A stretch of DNA of 8,829 nt, taken from Desulfobacteraceae bacterium. GTDB taxonomy: Bacteria > Desulfobacterota > DSM-4660 > Desulfatiglandales > HGW-15. A model generated the notes under the pieces. It was not told the origin of the DNA. It searched no databases and worked only from the letters and a program-made list of their open reading frames with translations. Of the stretch, positions 5,421-8,829 are shown one piece after another. Every line of letters begins with the position of its first letter. The stretch's first letter is position 1. The DNA is taken from NCBI GenBank assembly GCA_003819975.1, contig RPPU01000149.1, positions 1 through 8,829 of the forward strand, in the 5' to 3' direction. The translations under genes were made by a program, and so were the position numbers.

Positions 5421-5618
5421 ATGGAAGAAACAAGACGGAATCAATTAGGAACCAAACTAAAACAAATGCTGGAGGATTTTTTTAAAGAGGAGACCAGACG
5501 GAATACGCCACCCCTGCCTCAATCCGGTACCGGCAATGTCATTCGCCGCCGGGCAGGTCAAAAAGAGAAACGCTTTGCCTGTTCCGAGATCGGCACGATT
5601 GCCGAACAGGTTGAATAG
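5421..5618 (+). CDS. 65-residue basic protein of unknown function
   Basis: Residues 1-29 form a likely amphipathic helix (MEETRRNQLGTKLKQMLEDF, then FKEETRRNT) in which EETRRN occurs twice, at 2-7 and 23-28. Next come a proline turn (PPLPQSG, 30-36) and a basic block GNVIRRRAGQKEKRF (38-52). It is soluble, has no recognisable catalytic motif, and carries a single Cys. AAAGGA lies 7 nt before the ATG, and the gene starts 12 nt after the 17-residue frame, so it is in the same transcript as the helix-turn-helix gene. A nucleic-acid or protein-binding adaptor would suit the composition, but this is only inference. Confidence 0.6.
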   Translation: MEETRRNQLGTKLKQMLEDFFKEETRRNTPPLPQSGTGNVIRRRAGQKEKRFACSEIGTIAEQVE

Positions 5619-5931
5619 AGCGGTGCAAGGTCCGGGCTTTAAAATATCAATCGGCGATGAAATTTAAATGGGGACTCTGACACGGTCCACCTGACCTCAA
5701 ATAGCATCAAAGAAGATCCATTCCACAGTATTTTTTCTCTTGCAACACATTTTGCCTTGTTTTATACTTCAGTACAGGATATCTCAAAAATCAAAAATGA
5801 ATCAGGGGATGATTAAAAATGTCTGGGAATAAGCATCTCTTTTACTTTTACTCAAAACAGCATTTATGAGATATCTTCTAAGCTAATGAAAAAAACAAGT
5901 TCTTACCTCAGAGAAATTGATTTGAGCGACC
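5619..5931. other. Gene-free stretch between the small-gene run and the oxidoreductase
   Basis: No gene is supported; the longest frames are a few codons. A spaced inverted pair GATATCTC (5778-5785) and GAGATATC (5868-5875) brackets the last part, downstream of a promoter candidate at 5740-5768. No strong terminator closes the small-gene run. Confidence 0.5.
5740..5768 (+). promoter_or_regulatory. Candidate sigma-70 promoter for the oxidoreductase
   Basis: TTGCAA (5740-5745) and TATACT (5763-5768) are 17 nt apart: two and one mismatches to consensus, with ideal spacing. The predicted start near 5775 would leave a leader of about 155 nt. Confidence 0.4.
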
Positions 5932-7524
5932 ATGCTGCGCATCAACCAAATCAAGCTGCCGCTTGATCATACCCCGGAAGATTTAACCAAGGCCCTGGTG
6001 GCCAAACTCGCAATCAAAGCCGCCGAACTGATTGAATACCGGGTTTTTCGCCAGGCCGTGGATGCCCGTAAAAAAAGGGCCATCCATTTGGTTTATTCCG
6101 TGGATGCGGTTTTAGAAAATGAAGCGCGCTTTCAACAAGCGCGGAATTCTTCCGACATTATGGCTAGTCCGGATCTCGGCTACCGGGATGTCGTTCCGGG
6201 TCCGGAAAAACTCTCCGCACCGCCCATAGTGGTTGGCAGCGGACCGGCCGGACTTTTTGCCGCTCTGCTGCTGGCGCGCCGGGGTTACCGGCCGATCGTT
6301 CTGGAACGCGGCAAACCGGTTTCCGAAAGACGCCGAGATGTGGAACGCTTCTGGTCCGGCGGCGAGCTCTCAATCGATTCCAACCTCCATTTCGGCGAAG
6401 GCGGCGCCGGCGCCTTTTCAGACGGTAAGCTGACGACCCTGATCCATAATCACCGCTGCCGCAAAGTTCTGGAAGAACTTGTCGCGGCCGGTGCGCCGGC
6501 CGATATCCTTTATGTAAGCAAACCCCATCTGGGCAGCGACCGCCTCCCTGCTATGGTCAAAAACATCCGCCAAACCATTATCACCCTGGGCGGCGAGGTC
6601 CGTTTTAATTGCCTGGTCTCGGGACTTAAACTAAAAGATCAAAAAATGATCGGGGTGGAGATTGCGGGCCAAGATTTTTTGCAAAGCCCGGCCGTGATTT
6701 TGGCACCGGGCAACAGCGCCCGCGATACGTTTGCCATGCTTTGGGAAACCGGGGTCAAGCTGCAGGCCAAACCCTTCTCCCTGGGCGTGCGGATCGAACA
6801 TCCGCAACAATGGCTGAATGAAGCCCAATACGGCTCCGCTGCCGGACATCCGCGCTTGGGCGCGGCCGATTACAAGCTGGCGTTTCACGCACCCGGCGGC
6901 CGGTCCGCTTACACGTTCTGCATGTGCCCCGGCGGCCAGGTGGTGGCGGCGGCGACCGAACCAGACCGCCTGGTCACCAACGGCATGAGCCTCTATGCGC
7001 GGGCCGGCGCCAATGCCAACAGTGCTCTACTCGTGGGCATCAGTCCGGCCGATTTTTCCAATGACCATCCCCTGGCCGGCATTGAATTTCAAAAAATCTG
7101 GGAACGAAAAGCTTTTGATCTGGGCGGCAAAAATCATTTTGCGCCCGTGCAGTCGGCCGGAGATTTTCTGGCCGACCGGTCTTCCAAGACGCTGGGGAGT
7201 ATAGAGCCCAGTTACCGACCCGGCTGGCGCTTGACCCGATTGCGGGATTGTTTGCCCGACTACATAGCGGGAACCCTGTGCCAGGCCCTGCCCTTTTTCG
7301 AAAAACGCCTGCCCGGATTCGCCCGCGCCGACGCGGTCTTGACCGGCGTGGAAACCCGCAGCTCGTCGCCGGTGCGCATTCTACGTAATGCGGATATGGA
7401 AAGCAGTGTCCGGGGCCTGTATCCGGCCGGAGAAGGCGCGGGTTATGCCGGCGGTATTATGTCGTCGGCCGTCGACGGCCTGCACGCCGCCGAAGCCCTG
7501 ATCCGCAAATACGCGCTGCCCTAA
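5932..7524 (+). CDS. FAD-dependent oxidoreductase, COG2509 family
   Basis: A 530-residue flavoprotein, full length for the uncharacterised FAD-dependent dehydrogenase family COG2509. Residues 1-90 form the family's small N-terminal domain (LPLDHTPEDL, then RKKRAIHLVYSVD). The FAD-binding Rossmann motif follows at 98-125 (IVVGSGPAGLFAA, with acidic E125 that would bind the ribose). The family blocks NLHFGEGGAGAFSDGKL, LGVRIEHPQ and FCMCPGGQVVAAA are present. The C-terminal FAD motif lies at 493-525 (GLYPAGEGAGYAGGI and SAVDGLHAAEAL). It is a cytosolic enzyme; substrate and electron partner are unknown. ATG 5932 is fixed by an in-frame TGA at 5923-5925, and only weak purine-rich sequence precedes it. 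It converges with the methyltransferase gene downstream. Confidence 0.92.
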   Translation: MLRINQIKLPLDHTPEDLTKALVAKLAIKAAELIEYRVFRQAVDARKKRAIHLVYSVDAVLENEARFQQARNSSDIMASPDLGYRDVVPGPEKLSAPPIVVGSGPAGLFAALLLARRGYRPIVLERGKPVSERRRDVERFWSGGELSIDSNLHFGEGGAGAFSDGKLTTLIHNHRCRKVLEELVAAGAPADILYVSKPHLGSDRLPAMVKNIRQTIITLGGEVRFNCLVSGLKLKDQKMIGVEIAGQDFLQSPAVILAPGNSARDTFAMLWETGVKLQAKPFSLGVRIEHPQQWLNEAQYGSAAGHPRLGAADYKLAFHAPGGRSAYTFCMCPGGQVVAAATEPDRLVTNGMSLYARAGANANSALLVGISPADFSNDHPLAGIEFQKIWERKAFDLGGKNHFAPVQSAGDFLADRSSKTLGSIEPSYRPGWRLTRLRDCLPDYIAGTLCQALPFFEKRLPGFARADAVLTGVETRSSSPVRILRNADMESSVRGLYPAGEGAGYAGGIMSSAVDGLHAAEALIRKYALP

Positions 7525-7563
7525 AATAGACTCGGCAGTGCTTTAGGATTCTTATTCCAAAAC

Positions 7564-7667
7564 ATCGACATGGGGATTTCTAAAAATTAGCCTTTTGGAA
7601 TTTTACGATTCGATTTTCAAAAGCCGTTGCTGATAAAGTGTATTTTTAGAAATCCCGGGTTGTCGAT
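7564..7667. repeat. 104-nt inverted repeat with about 25-nt arms
   Basis: The left arm 7564-7587 (ATCGACA, then GGGATTTCTAAAAAT after two bases) is matched by the reverse complement of the right arm 7642-7667. There is an exact 15-bp core GGGATTTCTAAAAAT and an exact ATCGACA at the outer end; two or three bases between the blocks differ. The 54-nt interior has a weak second pairing (CTTTTG with CAAAAG). The layout is that of a miniature inverted-repeat element or a large transcript-ending hairpin. Confidence 0.8.
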
Positions 7668-7682
7668 AAAACCAAGACATTT

Positions 7683-7761
7683 TCTCGCGCAAAGGCGCAA
7701 AGGCGCCAAGAAAACCGATTTTAATTTTATAACCTTTGCGGCTTGGCGGCTTGGCGCGAGA
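7683..7761. repeat. Octamer-based imperfect inverted repeat
   Basis: The left arm 7683-7710 is built of tandem octamer-like units (GCGCAAAG GCGCAAAG GCGCCAAG). Its imperfect reverse complement is at 7734-7761 (CTTTGCGG CTTGGCGG CTTGGCGC). The arms agree over roughly 23 of 28 positions, and the mismatches recur with the octamer period. The AT-rich loop is 23 nt. This style of CGCAAAGG-type intergenic repeat occurs in many environmental bacterial genomes. Confidence 0.8.
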
Positions 7762-7818
7762 ATAATCTTGCTGCTCTCTTAATGTTAATAATCACCGCCT
7801 GACAATTGTATGGACTTA

Positions 7819-7860
7819 TTCCGGCACTCTCGCTGGAACTCCTGTTCCGGCTCGCTGGAA
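7819..7860. repeat. Imperfect direct repeat TTCCGGC..TCGCTGGAA
   Basis: Unit one (7819-7838) and unit two (7845-7860) share TTCCGGC and TCGCTGGAA; unit one carries 4 extra bases. The junction also forms a small hairpin (GGAAC TCCT GTTCC). It lies just beyond the stop codon of the minus-strand methyltransferase gene. Confidence 0.6.
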
Positions 7861-7877
7861 TATATGTTTTTTTGATC

Positions 7878-8829
7878 CTACAAAAAAACATTTCCATGTT
7901 TGATCAGCAGAGCGACCGGAAGGTCGCCGTTGCGGAAGAGGATTTTTTGGTCATAGGCAAGGGAAAGTATTTTTTCAAATTTCAAACCCGGAACAATAAT
8001 CGCATAACCGCAACCCGTAAAATCGCGGCGTATTTTTTCGCCGATCCCGCCATAAAGCTTCAGGCTCTCTTCCGGAGTTCCCAGACGGATACCGTAAGGC
8101 GGATTCAACACCAGCAGCACTTGACCCGGCTCGACCGCGGGCGCCGCCGACTTGAAAAAGTCGCCTCGGCTGACTTGCAGCACTGGTTTCAATCCCATGA
8201 CCTCCAGATTGCGGGTGGTGGTGCGCACCGCTTTTTGCGAAATATCGGAGCAATAAACCTTTCTTGTTCCCGGCGAAATTTGTTTCTTCAACTCCAGGCC
8301 CAGTTTTTCCTTGAGGTGCTGAAACGCTGGAGCCCGAAACGCGGGCCAGTTTTCAAAGGCAAAAGAGCGGTTCTGATTGCAGGGTCGCCCGGAAAAAATC
8401 AGCCCGGCTTCCAAACCCAAGGTGCCGGAACCGCAGAAAGAATCGAGCACAATCCGATATCGCTCAACAGCCGCTGCTTTCAAAATGGCATTGGCCAATG
8501 TTTCCCGCAACGGAGTGTCTTCGCAATATTTATCAAATCCCCGTTGATATAAGAGTTTTCCGCTGGTGTCCAGGCTGACCTGACAGCGGTCGCGCTCGAA
8601 ACGAATGAAAATCATTTGTTCAGCGCTATTGGCGATATTTTTTTTTGAAGCCAAGAAAATTTGGCGGCCGTACGCGGCCAGGCGGGCCTGAATGGCTGCC
8701 AGGCTTTCCTCCTGCAAACGGCCCGTATGCCATAGTCGCGATTGCGCGGCGCTGATGGAAAAAGAAACCATGGTCTTGTCTTTCAAATACAGTTCCCAGG
8801 GCCAGGCTGCCATTTTTTTTTTGAATTCA
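7878..8829 (-). CDS. THUMP-type 23S rRNA guanine-N2 methyltransferase (RlmL-like), N-terminus outside window
   Basis: This is a class I SAM-dependent RNA methyltransferase of the COG0116 family (RlmL N-terminal half, m2G2445-type activity on 23S rRNA). The open frame reaches the right edge, reading EFKKK before the ATG at 8813. PWELYL, normally internal and preceded by the rest of the THUMP region, follows immediately, so the ATG is internal and roughly the first 70-80 residues are missing from view. Counting from that Met, the family block RGFDKYCEDTPLRETLAN lies at 91-108, SAM motif I is DSFCGSGTLGLEA (124-136; usual form DPFCGSGT), motif III/acidic is VYCSDIS (186-192), and the catalytic NPPYGIRLG is at 237-245. 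The C-terminus is complete. It lacks the RlmK half found fused in Escherichia coli. Confidence 0.92.
   Translation of the reverse strand, partial: EFKKKMAAWPWELYLKDKTMVSFSISAAQSRLWHTGRLQEESLAAIQARLAAYGRQIFLASKKNIANSAEQMIFIRFERDRCQVSLDTSGKLLYQRGFDKYCEDTPLRETLANAILKAAAVERYRIVLDSFCGSGTLGLEAGLIFSGRPCNQNRSFAFENWPAFRAPAFQHLKEKLGLELKKQISPGTRKVYCSDISQKAVRTTTRNLEVMGLKPVLQVSRGDFFKSAAPAVEPGQVLLVLNPPYGIRLGTPEESLKLYGGIGEKIRRDFTGCGYAIIVPGLKFEKILSLAYDQKILFRNGDLPVALLIKHGNVFL

Larger units (their letters stand above)
7525..7877. other. Repeat-filled convergent intergenic region
   Basis: These 353 nt separate two genes that end toward each other. No gene is seen. Most of the space is taken by two inverted repeats and one direct repeat (separate entries). 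No classic hairpin plus T-run is present for either gene, so the inverted repeats are the best candidates for ending both transcripts. Confidence 0.6.

Noticed and set aside
7683..7761. CRISPR array
   Set aside because: The octamer units are contiguous and arranged as an inverted repeat, with no regular spacers and no cas genes.
7806..8552. 248-codon plus-strand frame
   Set aside because: It lies opposite the methyltransferase gene, whose SAM motif and NPPYG catalytic motif are clear; the plus product is a shadow.

Overview
The window reads as ordinary chromosomal DNA from a Gram-negative bacterium. The house-keeping proteins (AhcY ending in FKPELYRY, a COG2509 oxidoreductase, a COG0116 RNA methyltransferase), a clear sigma-54 type promoter and GC/AT-mosaic intergenic repeats would fit a deltaproteobacterium (Desulfobacterota). 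That placement is inference from protein flavour, not proof. No tRNA, rRNA, CRISPR array, transposase or phage structural gene is visible.

Left part (1-3061, all genes on +). The window opens inside ahcY (S-adenosylhomocysteine hydrolase), which ends at a textbook intrinsic terminator. An AT-richer accessory stretch follows: an uncharacterised 136-residue soluble protein, a 92-residue two-helix membrane protein, and a DUF1016/YhcG-type gene that keeps its N-terminal domain but has lost its C-terminal PDDEXK nuclease domain. The broken gene carries two palindromic modules in frame. It runs straight into the ribosome-binding site of an intact COG1237-type metallo-beta-lactamase-fold hydrolase.

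Middle, minus strand (3208-4427). A sigma-54-like promoter (4411-4427) faces a set of small membrane proteins: a 27-residue glycine-rich peptide, a YggT-family protein with a charged N-terminal extension, and a 29-residue single-helix peptide with an excellent ribosome-binding site. Between the first two lies an unexplained open frame and a perfect 8-bp hairpin.

Middle, plus strand (4428-5931). A long AT-rich gene-free stretch holds a near-consensus sigma-70 promoter (4847-4875). It is followed by a compact run of three small genes: a 53-residue excisionase/MerR-like helix-turn-helix protein, a 17-residue peptide and a 65-residue basic protein of unknown function. Each has its own Shine-Dalgarno sequence, and the last two are separated by only 12 nt.

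Right part (5932-8829). A full-length COG2509 FAD-dependent oxidoreductase (+) converges on a THUMP/RlmL-type rRNA guanine-N2 methyltransferase (-), which leaves the window at the right edge. The 353-nt space between them is packed with inverted and direct repeats: a 104-nt inverted repeat, an octamer-based inverted repeat built on GCGCAAAG-like units, and a short imperfect direct repeat. The most unusual features are the small-protein groups, the sigma-54 promoter, the palindromic in-frame modules and the repeat-packed convergent intergenic region. Nothing here is demonstrably a new defence or mobile system.
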